A stretch of 64,000 nucleotides of DNA. Source: Luteibacter sp. OK325. GTDB taxonomy: Bacteria; Pseudomonadota; Gammaproteobacteria; Xanthomonadales; Rhodanobacteraceae. The stretch is taken from the NCBI RefSeq assembly GCF_003050935.1, contig NZ_QAOX01000002.1, positions 248,001 to 312,000 of the forward strand, in the 5' to 3' direction. The notes below the pieces were generated by a model. That model ran no database searches and was not told the DNA's origin. It saw only the letters and a list, made by a program, of their open reading frames with translations. This document shows, piece by piece, positions 52,893 through 60,658 of the stretch (positions are counted from its first letter, which is position 1; each line of letters opens with the position of its first letter). A program made the position numbers and the translations under genes.

Positions 52893-53747
52893 TTGAACCG
52901 TCGTCAATTCCTGGTCGGTGCCGCGATCGGGACGGCCTTTTTACCACTCGCGACATTCGGGGCTCCATCAACCTACACCACCTTCGCGGAACTGGAGCGT
53001 CGTTCTGGCGGTAGGCTCGGTGTCTTCGCGCATGATCTCGAGACCGGTCGACGCTTGGTTCATCGACCGAGCGAGCGATTTCTCATGTGCAGCACGTTCA
53101 AGCTGCTTGCCGTAGCGGCCGTACTGAACCGTGTGGATAAAGGCTCGGAATGTCTCGATCGCCGAATCTACTACGGGCGCGATGTGCTCCTTTCCCACGC
53201 ACCTGTCACCAGCCTTCACGCCGATGGCGAGGGGATGACCGTTGGCCAGCTGTGCGATGCCGCCATTACCGTGAGTGACAACACCGCCGGAAATCTCCTT
53301 CTGCAAGCCATCGGAGGTCCGGACGGCTTTAACGTCACGATGCGGGCTTTCGGCGACACCGCCACCCGCCTTGACCGCACGGAGCCAAAGCTCAACATAG
53401 CAAGTGGCGTGCTCGACACCACCACTCCTGAGGCGATGGGGCAGGTTGCCGGCAGGTTGTTGTCTGGCGGACTGCTTATGCCCACGTCGGTGGCTAAACT
53501 TTCCGATTGGTTGCGTGCCGCCACGCCCGGATTGACTATGTTGCGCGCCGGGTTTCCCGCCGAGGCCGATGCTGGCGATAAAGCAGGGCGAGGCACGGGT
53601 GGACAAAACAATGACATCGCCATTGTCTGGAAACAGGGCAAAAAGCCCTTGCTGGTTGCAGCGTACTACGTGAACTCAGATATGGATGACGGCCAGCGGA
53701 ACGCCGTGCTCGCCGAGGTCGGGCGCGTGGTTGCCGCTCGTATGTAG
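52893..53747 (+). CDS. class A beta-lactamase, Tat-exported, with KAG in place of KTG
   Basis: A 284-residue protein. The start is TTG 52893, with AGGAG 8 bp upstream; the open frame runs further up but without a ribosome site. The N-terminus NRRQFLVGAAIGTAFLPLA is a twin-arginine signal. Active-site motifs: STFK (S67, K70), SDN (128-130) and EPKLN (E164, N168). The KTG/KSG triad is KAG (230-232), missing the hydroxyl that contacts the substrate carboxylate. A Cys precedes the catalytic Ser, as in some carbapenemases, but its usual partner Cys is Gly here. A substrate profile cannot be given. No dedicated regulator is adjacent. Confidence 0.9.
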   Translation: MNRRQFLVGAAIGTAFLPLATFGAPSTYTTFAELERRSGGRLGVFAHDLETGRRLVHRPSERFLMCSTFKLLAVAAVLNRVDKGSECLDRRIYYGRDVLLSHAPVTSLHADGEGMTVGQLCDAAITVSDNTAGNLLLQAIGGPDGFNVTMRAFGDTATRLDRTEPKLNIASGVLDTTTPEAMGQVAGRLLSGGLLMPTSVAKLSDWLRAATPGLTMLRAGFPAEADAGDKAGRGTGGQNNDIAIVWKQGKKPLLVAAYYVNSDMDDGQRNAVLAEVGRVVAARM

Positions 53748-53810
53748 AGTCATTTCGGTGGCCTCGAACAAGAGCAGGCCATCAAGCCCTACGATCGGAC
53801 GTGCGATGGC

Positions 53811-54581
53811 TTACATGGCGTGTGGAGCTACCGGAGTGCCGTCCGAGAACGTGCTTGTTGCGACCAGAAAGACTGAGATAGGCGGAAGGGTGGCGATGTC
53901 AGCATCATGGCCCGGAAGCAGGTACCAGTAGTTGCCGCCGATCACGGGTGAACCTGGCAGGTTCGCACCCCAGGTCGTGCCGTCCTTGCTGGGCACATAG
54001 AACATGACATGCGCCATGTTGTGTTCGCCCTGTGCGGACAGGTATGCGTTCTTCGACATCATGTAGCACATGGCGCCGGCCGCGAGCGGTGGAATCTCCC
54101 TCGCCCGCAGGGCCGCCTTGATGCGATCCATGATCTGCACATCGGTCTTACCCGCGAGCGTAAGGGCGGTGCGCAGCTTGAGGAGGGCCGTCATCGTGGG
54201 TACCGCTGGCGGATTATCGCAGGCGGCGGCAAGGATCCTGGTGTCCCAGCGCTCGGGCCAATCGGGCGCGCCGCCGAAGCCGCGGCCCACGTAGCAGACG
54301 AAGCCGTTGGTCCCCTTGACCGCTGTTTCGTAGCCCGTACGCGTCAGCACCAGGATGGTCGCATCGTTGGAAATCGCCGCCGGGGCGGCGCTCCTGGCCA
54401 GGCTGATCTCCGTCGCCCGGTCCAACAGGTATGCGTCGATCGGCGCCATACCGGGACTGTCTTTCGCGTGTAGCGACCCGCTGGCCAGGCCGAGCAGGAG
54501 CGCCGCCGCACATGCAGCTGCGTGACCGACGCGACCGGTCGGAAGACTGCCGAAGATACGCTTGCGGGGACGGGTCGTCAT
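53811..54581 (-). CDS. secreted protein of unknown function
   Basis: A 256-residue protein with a twin-Arg-like, hydrophobic signal segment (ATG at 54581; HAAACAAALLLGLASGSLHA). The mature part has four Cys (FVCYVGRG, AACDNPP, AMCYMMSKN) likely in disulphides, and GGNYWYLLPGHDADIATLPPISVFLVATSTFSDG at the end. Similar proteins occur in soil proteobacteria without assigned role. It is convergent with the beta-lactamase gene and divergent from the hydrolase gene. Confidence 0.7.
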   Translation of the reverse strand: MTTRPRKRIFGSLPTGRVGHAAACAAALLLGLASGSLHAKDSPGMAPIDAYLLDRATEISLARSAAPAAISNDATILVLTRTGYETAVKGTNGFVCYVGRGFGGAPDWPERWDTRILAAACDNPPAVPTMTALLKLRTALTLAGKTDVQIMDRIKAALRAREIPPLAAGAMCYMMSKNAYLSAQGEHNMAHVMFYVPSKDGTTWGANLPGSPVIGGNYWYLLPGHDADIATLPPISVFLVATSTFSDGTPVAPHAM

Positions 54582-54665
54582 TTTGGTTTCTCCTGGATGG
54601 CGGAGGTCGCCATATACAGACGTCGATTGAGCAGAGCGGAAATCGACAGCCTCAAAAAAAGCCGA

Positions 54666-54696
54666 TTGACGTGGCCCAAGTGGAGCGGGCTATGAT
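54666..54696 (+). promoter_or_regulatory. possible sigma70 promoter of the alpha/beta hydrolase
   Basis: TTGACG (54666-54671) and TATGAT (54691-54696) are good hexamers, but the 19-bp spacer is longer than the usual 17. It lies 26 bp before the short upstream ORF and about 75 bp before the hydrolase start. Confidence 0.35.
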
Positions 54697-54721
54697 CCGC
54701 TGGAGCCAGGGGAAAATCACA

Positions 54722-54775
54722 ATGCAGCCTCTCACTTTGGACGCCCGACTTCAGACCACTGGAGTGGTGAGATGA
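54722..54775 (+). CDS. 17-residue upstream ORF overlapping the hydrolase start
   Basis: ATG 54722 encodes MQPLTLDARLQTTGVVR and stops at TGA 54773-54775, which overlaps the hydrolase ATG (ATGA). AGGGGA lies about 8 bp before its ATG, a better ribosome site than the hydrolase has on its own. This arrangement suggests translational coupling or a leader peptide. It could also be chance. Confidence 0.35.
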   Translation: MQPLTLDARLQTTGVVR

Positions 54776-55860
54776 CATTTATAGCGTTGCGCAAAGCTAC
54801 TGGACTCTGCCTGGTCGTGGCCATGTGCAGCGTCATCGCCTCCTGGCCCGCCCATGCCGCAAAGCCCAGCCCTGGAGCCTATACCGGAAAGTTGCACGAT
54901 GCCCTCTACCGCATCGATGTCCCTGCCAACTGGAACGGCGATCTTGTCATGCTTATGCATGGCTATCAGCCCGTGGGAGCTCCTGTCTCGACGCCTATGA
55001 CGGCGGCAGATGCGACTCCCATGTTCCTCAAGAAAGGGTTCGCCGTCGCCCAGAGCCAATATGCATCGCAGGGTTGGGCGGTGAGCGACGCTATTGCGGA
55101 CAACGAGCGACTCCGCCAGCACTTTGCTCGAACGTATGTCCAGCCGACCCACACCTATATCTATGGCTTTTCGCTGGGAGGGTTGGCCGTCGCCGCAAGC
55201 ATTGAACGTTATCCCCATGCGTATACGGGCGCGATGATCACCTGCGGGTTAACGGTGTCCACACCGGATTTCCTGGCCCGAGGCGTAGTGACGCCCCTGG
55301 TCGCATTCGATGCGTTGATACCGGGTGTCATTCCCGACCTGGCCGCACCCAATTCTCCACCAGCTATCTCGCCCGACGCCATCGGCCGGGCATTGGAAAC
55401 GCACCCGAGGGAAGCTGCCGTATTGGCAACGCGTCTAGAGGAAAGGCCGGAAACACTGCCGACATTGGCACTGTATTACATGGCGTTCCGCGAGATCGAA
55501 AAGCGTGCGGGCGGGATGCCTGTCGATAACCGGAAGGAGATGTACGAGGGCTTCGGTGACGACGTCGTGTTCAATCATAACGTGCATCGCTACAGCGCCT
55601 CACCGGAAGCGATGTCCTATGCCAAGCGCAACGTCACCTTGACGGGCCATATTGAAGTCCCACTCGTGATGCAGTGGAATGCGTTCGATCAGACCATCCC
55701 GTCACGATTCCATGGGGTGTACCCGGAGCAGATCAGAGCGGCGGGAGCCAAGAAATGGCTTACCGTGCTCGATCCGGTGGGCGATGGCCACTGCAACTTC
55801 ACCGAGGAGCAGACGTCTACAGCGTTTGATACATTGGTGCGCAAGGCAGGTGCTGGCTAA
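54772..55860 (+). CDS. secreted alpha/beta hydrolase
   Basis: A 362-residue protein with a signal peptide (GLCLVVAMCSVIASWPAHA). The alpha/beta-hydrolase nucleophile elbow is YGFSLGG (Ser134), the oxyanion region LMHGY (61-65), and the catalytic His is in GDGHCNF near the end; the Asp is probably in NAFDQTIP. The family contains periplasmic esterases and polyketide- or polyester-cleaving enzymes; the substrate is unknown. Translation may be coupled to the short ORF that overlaps its start. Confidence 0.83.
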   Translation: MTFIALRKATGLCLVVAMCSVIASWPAHAAKPSPGAYTGKLHDALYRIDVPANWNGDLVMLMHGYQPVGAPVSTPMTAADATPMFLKKGFAVAQSQYASQGWAVSDAIADNERLRQHFARTYVQPTHTYIYGFSLGGLAVAASIERYPHAYTGAMITCGLTVSTPDFLARGVVTPLVAFDALIPGVIPDLAAPNSPPAISPDAIGRALETHPREAAVLATRLEERPETLPTLALYYMAFREIEKRAGGMPVDNRKEMYEGFGDDVVFNHNVHRYSASPEAMSYAKRNVTLTGHIEVPLVMQWNAFDQTIPSRFHGVYPEQIRAAGAKKWLTVLDPVGDGHCNFTEEQTSTAFDTLVRKAGAG

Positions 55861-55890
55861 TCGTAGGACGCTCATCCTTGGCGGCTTTCT

Positions 55891-55909
55891 TGACCTAAGC
55901 TCCAGGTCA
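55891..55909. terminator. hairpin between convergent genes, possible bidirectional terminator
   Basis: TGACCT (55891-55896) and AGGTCA (55904-55909) form a perfect 6-bp stem with a 7-nt loop, between the hydrolase stop and the end of the permease gene. T-runs are short (TT on the plus side; AAGAAAG context on the minus side), so termination would be weak. Confidence 0.3.
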
Positions 55910-57157
55910 TTCCGTGCGAATTACAACAACCGGTGGCACCTTTGCCGCGGACCTGGCCGGACCCAACACGGCCAGCTGGCCGAGCAGCCACAGCACCACT
56001 GCACCGAGCAAGGGCGCGTAGAGCGGCATGCGCGGCAATTCAAAGAGCTCCATCAGGCTGATATTCGCGTAGAACGCCAGCAAGGCTCCGAGTGCGACCC
56101 CACCACTAACGATCAAGAAATTCTCGGTGTGAAAATAGCGCAGGATATCGCCGGTCGTGGCCCCGAGCGAACGGCGGATGCCGATCTGCCGGCGGCGCTG
56201 GCTGACCCAGAAGCTGCTCAACCCGACGATGCCACCAGCCGTGGCCGACAGCAGCAGGCCGCAGACAATGCTCATCAGCGTCGCCACACTGTGGTCGTCC
56301 GCATACGCGTGCTCGCGCACCTGGGCCATGGTCACGACGCCGCTCTGCGCAGCGATGATGCGCGTACCAGCGCTTGCCTGCAGCGCTTTCAGCGCGGCGG
56401 CGATCACCGGCTGCATGTTCGTGGGGTCGGTACGCACCATGTAGTTGACGCCCGCAGGATCGGCTAAGCGCATGGGGACGAGCACCGTGTAGTGATCCAA
56501 AGGTCCGCCGTGTAGCAGGGGGCCTTGCAGGCTGCCAACGATACCGATGATGGCGGCAGGCCCATTCGGCAGGTAGACCGTCTTGCCCAGGGCCGAACCG
56601 TCGGGAAACAGCTTATCGGCAAGGCTGCGGGTGACGATGATGCTTGGAGGATCCATCTTGTCGCTGGGGCCGGTCGCGGTAACTTCATCGGGATGGAAAT
56701 TGCGCCCGGCGACCAGCGATATCCCCAGCGTGTCGATGGCGTGCTCGTCCGAAGCGAAGAACGTGACCAATTGCGCGGCAGTCTTCTGGTCCGGGTCGAG
56801 CTTGAGATGCGTGACAATATTGACGTTGTATCCCCCCAGCGGAAATCCCTGACTAGAGAACGCGTCGCGCACGCCCGGGACTTGCCGCAGGGTTTGTAGA
56901 TCGGCACGAATATTCGCATCGACCTGGGTCGCATCCTGGCCCATCGTCCAGCCATTGCGGATGACGAAGAGATGGGGTTCGTCCGTACCGGTGGGGCGGG
57001 AGAGATGCACAACGCGCGCGGCCACGATTAGCAGTGTGTTGGAGGCGACCGCCAGCGTCAGCGCCACCTGCAGCACGATCAGTGTGGTAGCGACCTTGTG
57101 ACGTCTCAGCGCCGTGAGAATCGGGCGCAGTTGCATGAATGTCCTGCTCAGGGCCAT
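55907..57157 (-). CDS. FtsX/MacB-like ABC transporter permease, second of a pair
   Basis: A 416-residue protein. The N-terminal membrane segment (VATTLIVLQVALTLAVASNTLLIVA), a ~200-residue periplasmic MacB-like domain and three C-terminal membrane segments (LMSIVCGLLLSATAGGIVGLSSFWVSQRRRQIGIRRSLGAT, FLIVSGGVALGALLAFYANISL, APLLGAVVLWLLGQLAVLGPAR) are the family plan. RRRQIGIRRSLGA is the FtsX signature. It begins 10 bp after the other permease. No ATPase gene is adjacent. Confidence 0.87.
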   Translation of the reverse strand: MALSRTFMQLRPILTALRRHKVATTLIVLQVALTLAVASNTLLIVAARVVHLSRPTGTDEPHLFVIRNGWTMGQDATQVDANIRADLQTLRQVPGVRDAFSSQGFPLGGYNVNIVTHLKLDPDQKTAAQLVTFFASDEHAIDTLGISLVAGRNFHPDEVTATGPSDKMDPPSIIVTRSLADKLFPDGSALGKTVYLPNGPAAIIGIVGSLQGPLLHGGPLDHYTVLVPMRLADPAGVNYMVRTDPTNMQPVIAAALKALQASAGTRIIAAQSGVVTMAQVREHAYADDHSVATLMSIVCGLLLSATAGGIVGLSSFWVSQRRRQIGIRRSLGATTGDILRYFHTENFLIVSGGVALGALLAFYANISLMELFELPRMPLYAPLLGAVVLWLLGQLAVLGPARSAAKVPPVVVIRTE

Positions 57158-57167
57158 GACGGAAACC

Positions 57168-58496
57168 TCAGTGGATTTTGATCTGCCAGGCGGGCTGGAT
57201 CTGCGCGGCGCGCCAGGTCGGATACAACGCGGCCGCCACCGTGGCGGACACCGCGACCAGCACGGTTAGCGTGATCAGCGAAATGTCGGCATGCACCAGG
57301 CGCGCGATGTTAGGCGCGAAAAGGTGTTCGGCGCCCAGCACACCCAACAGCGTCAGCACGACACCGAGCAGGCCGCCGAATAGCCCCACCGTCACTGCCT
57401 CAGCCAGGAACTGTCGGTAGATGGCGGCCCGCGATGCGCCGAGTGCGCGACGCACGCCGATTTCCGGAGCGCGCCGCATGAAGCGCGCCAGCATCAGCCC
57501 GACCACGTTCACAAGCACGATCACGAGGAAGCTGCCGGAAACCAGCATCGACAGGCTCGACACCCTGGGCGTGCCCAACTGGTACGACAGCCAGTCCGTC
57601 AGGTTGCGCAGGCGGACGTTGGGCGCCCATGCGAAGCGCCCGAGGCGTTGTTGCTCGGCGGCGTAGTTGTGTAAGAACTCCCGGTAGTGGACGACCTCAG
57701 CAGGGGTATCGAGCTGCACCCAGGCATCGATGCGGTCGCATTCGCTGTGCAGGTAGGCGTCCCAGTGCACGGTGTCCGATTGCCATGATGCCGTCGGGCA
57801 GAACACGAACTTACTGTCCTTCTTCATGTCGGTGGCGCGAGTGAATGGGACGTAGATATCTCCCGCATCATCGAAGCTGTAGGCCGTGGTTCCATGACTG
57901 CCGATGTCAAAGAACCGTGGCCGCGGGTTCCAGTCTTTGAGCACGCCGATAATCCTGAACAATTGGCCATCCAGTCGGATCTCCCGCCCTATACTGCTCC
58001 GTCCACTAAACAGCATCTCGTTCAAGTGCTGGCTGATCACGGCCACCGTGGCGTGCCGCGCATCATCATCGGCCGTCCAGCCGCTGCCAAAGAGAAACGG
58101 CACATCGAACATCGGGAAGAAATCGGCGGTCGCCGCGTTGCCATTGAGCGACATGGCCTGCGTGGGGCGATCAGCCGGGTTCAACTGCCAGGTCGAGGCA
58201 AAGAGGATCGTCTGGCGCTTCGCCTCGTGTGCCTTCCATAACGCCATGGCGTCGTTGTAGCTGAGTCCCGCACGTGGATCCCCGTCCCAGTTGTAGGACG
58301 GGCCCACATTGTCGACCTGAGGCACGAAAAGCTGGGAAGATTTGGTGGGGACTGGGTTGCCCGTGGTCACACGAAACACGGCATAGGACACCATGCAAGC
58401 CGCCACTCCGAAAGCCAGCAACATGATGACCAGTGCCGTCAATGCCTTGTTCCGGCCGCTGCTCCGTAGTGCAAGGCCGAAGTAATAACCCCACAT
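57168..58496 (-). CDS. FtsX/MacB-like ABC transporter permease, first of a pair
   Basis: A 442-residue protein. The ATG at 58496 (MWGYYFGLALRSSGRNKALTALVIMLLAFG) is preceded by GGGAGA at 5 bp, so it is preferred over ATGs at 58508 and 58511 or the longer frame. The family plan is complete: one N-terminal membrane helix, the periplasmic domain (about 50-290) and three C-terminal helices with RRAPEIGVRRALGASRAAI. Such permeases act with a MacB-type ATPase in export, lipoprotein or signalling roles. The pair probably forms a heterodimer. Confidence 0.87.
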   Translation of the reverse strand: MWGYYFGLALRSSGRNKALTALVIMLLAFGVAACMVSYAVFRVTTGNPVPTKSSQLFVPQVDNVGPSYNWDGDPRAGLSYNDAMALWKAHEAKRQTILFASTWQLNPADRPTQAMSLNGNAATADFFPMFDVPFLFGSGWTADDDARHATVAVISQHLNEMLFSGRSSIGREIRLDGQLFRIIGVLKDWNPRPRFFDIGSHGTTAYSFDDAGDIYVPFTRATDMKKDSKFVFCPTASWQSDTVHWDAYLHSECDRIDAWVQLDTPAEVVHYREFLHNYAAEQQRLGRFAWAPNVRLRNLTDWLSYQLGTPRVSSLSMLVSGSFLVIVLVNVVGLMLARFMRRAPEIGVRRALGASRAAIYRQFLAEAVTVGLFGGLLGVVLTLLGVLGAEHLFAPNIARLVHADISLITLTVLVAVSATVAAALYPTWRAAQIQPAWQIKIH

Positions 58497-58760
58497 ATGA
58501 TCTCCCATCATGTCCCATAAGCACCGAGAAACGGGCCTTGTCAGGGCTGCCCTTCCGAGGGTGATCATTCGGATGCCCCACGCGCGCGTTCCTTATTGCG
58601 GCGGCTTTCCCCAGCGCGGCTAGACGTTACTTCTTATAAGGCGGAATCTCAAGGAGTCGGCCAGTGCGATTCGAGAGACTCATAATTAAAGGGGAGGGGG
58701 AGGGGAGCGACTAATGTTGATTGCAAACGGCTGCTTTCGACCCGGAGAAAACATGAACTG
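58497..58760. other. gene-free divergent interval with a G-rich run
   Basis: 264 bp containing the permease promoter. A plus-strand run of three G tracts (AAAGGGGAGGGGGAGGGG, 58688-58705) stands out; a full quadruplex would need a fourth tract. No promoter hexamers assigned. Confidence 0.35.
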
Positions 58761-58988
58761 ATGGCGGACCCAATGGATACACAGTTTCATCAACGTTGTG
58801 GGGACTGCGTGGTTGGTTACCATGCGCCGTTCGAAAGGTTTGAGCGCATAGCTGTCATCGAAACCGGTCCCTCCTTTTTGATGCGCTGTCGTACTTGCGG
58901 CTCGCTTTGGGACGAAGCGCTTCACGACGCCAAGCTGCTGAGTCAAGCGGACTACGATCACCACATGCACGTGGTTAGCGAACAGTGA
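58761..58988 (+). CDS. small CxxC protein of unknown function
   Basis: A 75-residue protein with CGDC (13-16) and CRTC (43-46), the spacing of a zinc ribbon, and a helical, His-rich end (ADYDHHMHVV). The ATG at 58761 has no strong ribosome site; an ATG at 58773 is possible. It stands alone. The Cys pairs argue that it is real. Confidence 0.5.
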   Translation: MADPMDTQFHQRCGDCVVGYHAPFERFERIAVIETGPSFLMRCRTCGSLWDEALHDAKLLSQADYDHHMHVVSEQ

Positions 58989-59633
58989 CCGCCAACGAAG
59001 GAGCGTGCGTCGCGCATTTCAGCATTCTATAAGATCGTGCCCAGGCGCCTGTGGAATGCGGCCTCGAAATAGGTGACATGGTTTGGTGGGCCGGCAGGGA
59101 GAAATGCGCGCCGCGAAGCCGTTAGCGCTGTGGCAGCAATCCGGGAACATGACATGGTTAGGGGCGCCGGCATGCGAGGGTACGGGCCTGCAGCGTGTCA
59201 GCCGGATAAGTTCAATAACTTCGCATAATGTATATTATGTCAAATTTGACGAAACGGCTATGGCGGCACATTTCTCGCTTGCTTGTTGTCGGCTACCTCT
59301 CTTTGGTGACACATTGCCGGTAAACCGTGTCATCCCGCCTTATTACGTCACGTTCAATCTTATCGACAACGCTAAGCCGATGATTCTATGCATGTTCGAA
59401 TGTAAGGCACTAGCGCCGAGATGGGACGTCAATTAGTACTCCAGCATGCTGCTGGGCAGGAAATCGGGTCCGGGCGCCAATTAGCGTCACAACCTCGCAG
59501 GATCACAAGCTGGTCGGCTGGACGGCTGTCGGCGCACGCCCACCATCACATTCATTAACGACGTCGTCATTCCTTTCAAGCGACATGGTTAACGACACCG
59601 GCGAGGCCACGGCCGCGGATACCCTAGGGTGTC
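58989..59633. other. non-coding terminus-region interval containing dif
   Basis: About 645 bp without a convincing gene. Base composition drops, especially at 59200-59410. Open frames such as 59083-59436 cross the dif site and have no ribosome site or family features. Apart from dif nothing else was recognised. Confidence 0.55.
59218..59245 (+). other. dif: chromosome dimer resolution site dif
   Basis: The 28-bp site fits the XerCD recombination site of gammaproteobacteria: XerC arm ACTTCGCATAA (59218-59228), central TGTATA (59229-59234), XerD arm TTATGTCAAAT (59235-59245). From CGCATAA onward it differs from E. coli dif at one base only. The 15-mer TTCGCATAATGTATA equals the dif/filamentous-phage attachment core known from Xanthomonas. 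It marks the replication terminus, used by XerC/XerD with FtsK. Confidence 0.88.
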
Positions 59634-60554
59634 CTACGGCTTTCTCGGCGCACGCGCTGCCATCTTCCGGCTGCGTTTTGCAGCTGCGTCGGCTACAACG
59701 ACGCCCTTTGCTTTTGAACGTTGTGGCGCGGCAGTCCGGCCTTTGGCCAGCGACTTCTCTAGCGCGGAAGCAATGCCCTTGGAACGAGCCACCTCGTTAT
59801 CTGCCCTGCGCAATTGATCGCGTAATAGGTCACGCTCCGTCTGAATCGTAACAAGTGCGCTCTGATGCGCTCGTTCTAAGGTTTCGAAACGGTGTTGCCA
59901 CTGCCTGGCGTCTAGTCGAGCGCGATCGATCTCTTGGTGCGCTCGATCTTCGACGTTCCGTATATAGGTTTCTTTCTGCTCACGATCCCTTCGAAGTTCG
60001 CCATCTCGTTCGTCGAGTATCACGCGAAGTTCCTTGATTTCCAGGGCTTGCTGATCGCTAACAGCTTGAAGACGGTCACGTTGCCGCACAAGGTCGGCAC
60101 GGAGCGCCTGGTTGTCCTGTAGCTGAGTGTCGAGCGCCGCACGGGCGCGCTCGGCCAGCTCCAGAGCAGCCTTAGCCTTGGCGGTTTCGGCGTCGGCTGC
60201 CTGCAAACGGGTCTCCCAGCCCTCCTTCTCTCGAACCAACTCGGCGCGCGCCGATTCCAATGCGGTGCCTTCGTTCGTGAGCCGGGCTGTGACTTCACGG
60301 TCGGCATGGTCAACGGCTAACCGCCATAGCTCGACCATCGCCTGCCCTACTGAACCCGGAACGTCCGGAAGGGCGCACATCTCGCGTAACCGCTCGCCGA
60401 GCCTGTTCCGCCACGCATCGAGCATGCGCGTGACGGTGTTCGGCGAACCTGTACCAAGCGCGGCGCGAATCTTTTCGACCGTCGGATTCTCGCCCGCGCC
60501 TAGGATCGCATCCGCGGCCGCGTTGACCTGCTCTTGGGTGATACCAGTACGCAT
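59634..60554 (-). CDS. KfrA-like DNA-binding coiled-coil protein
   Basis: A 306-residue protein. The N-terminal KfrA domain (about 1-115; ITQEQVNAAADAILGAGENPTVEKIRAALGTGSPNTVTRMLDAWR) is a HTH for operator binding. A long coiled coil follows (about 115-275, heptads rich in Glu/Arg/Ala), then a basic Ala/Lys/Arg tail (KAKGVVVADAAAKRSRKMAARAPRKP). Plasmid KfrA proteins repress their own promoters and aid partitioning. Here it is chromosomal, 0.4 kb from dif and divergent from a Cre-like recombinase, so a role in terminus or element maintenance is possible. Confidence 0.85.
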   Translation of the reverse strand: MRTGITQEQVNAAADAILGAGENPTVEKIRAALGTGSPNTVTRMLDAWRNRLGERLREMCALPDVPGSVGQAMVELWRLAVDHADREVTARLTNEGTALESARAELVREKEGWETRLQAADAETAKAKAALELAERARAALDTQLQDNQALRADLVRQRDRLQAVSDQQALEIKELRVILDERDGELRRDREQKETYIRNVEDRAHQEIDRARLDARQWQHRFETLERAHQSALVTIQTERDLLRDQLRRADNEVARSKGIASALEKSLAKGRTAAPQRSKAKGVVVADAAAKRSRKMAARAPRKP

Positions 60555-60601
60555 GGAATGGTCTCCTCGATCGACGCCCTGCCCGCTTGGATTTGTACTC
60601 G

Positions 60602-60620
60602 CGATAAGTGATGATTATCG
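60602..60620. promoter_or_regulatory. inverted repeat in the KfrA/recombinase intergenic region, candidate KfrA operator
   Basis: CGATAA (60602-60607) and TTATCG (60615-60620) form a perfect 6-bp inverted repeat with a 7-bp spacer, between the divergent KfrA-like and recombinase genes. KfrA proteins are known to bind inverted repeats in their own promoters, so this is a natural candidate operator for both genes. Confidence 0.4.
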
Positions 60621-60634
60621 TGGGTAGCGACTCT

Positions 60635-60652
60635 ACTTCGTAGTATACATTA
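60635..60652. other. lox/dif-like half-sequences before the recombinase start
   Basis: ACTTCGTA (60635-60642) followed after 2 bp by ATACATTA (60645-60652). Both 8-mers occur in loxP in the same order but with 4 bp between, and TATACATTA also occurs in the reverse complement of the local dif. It lies 6 bp before the recombinase ATG and also overlaps the probable promoter, which is AT-rich anyway. Weak evidence. Confidence 0.25.
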
Positions 60653-60658
60653 CATAGT

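Noticed and set aside
53759-53781. Terminator after the beta-lactamase (TGGCCT / AGGCCA)
   Set aside because: Six-base stem with an 11-nt loop and no T-run; too weak to call.
58688-58705. G-quadruplex
   Set aside because: Only three separate G-tracts are present; a fourth is missing.
59215-59250. A true loxP site
   Set aside because: Only the left arm matches; the right half follows dif. The site is dif with a chance or meaningful extension on one side.
59083-59436. 117-codon open frame on the plus strand
   Set aside because: It crosses dif, has no ribosome site, no family features and irregular codon use.
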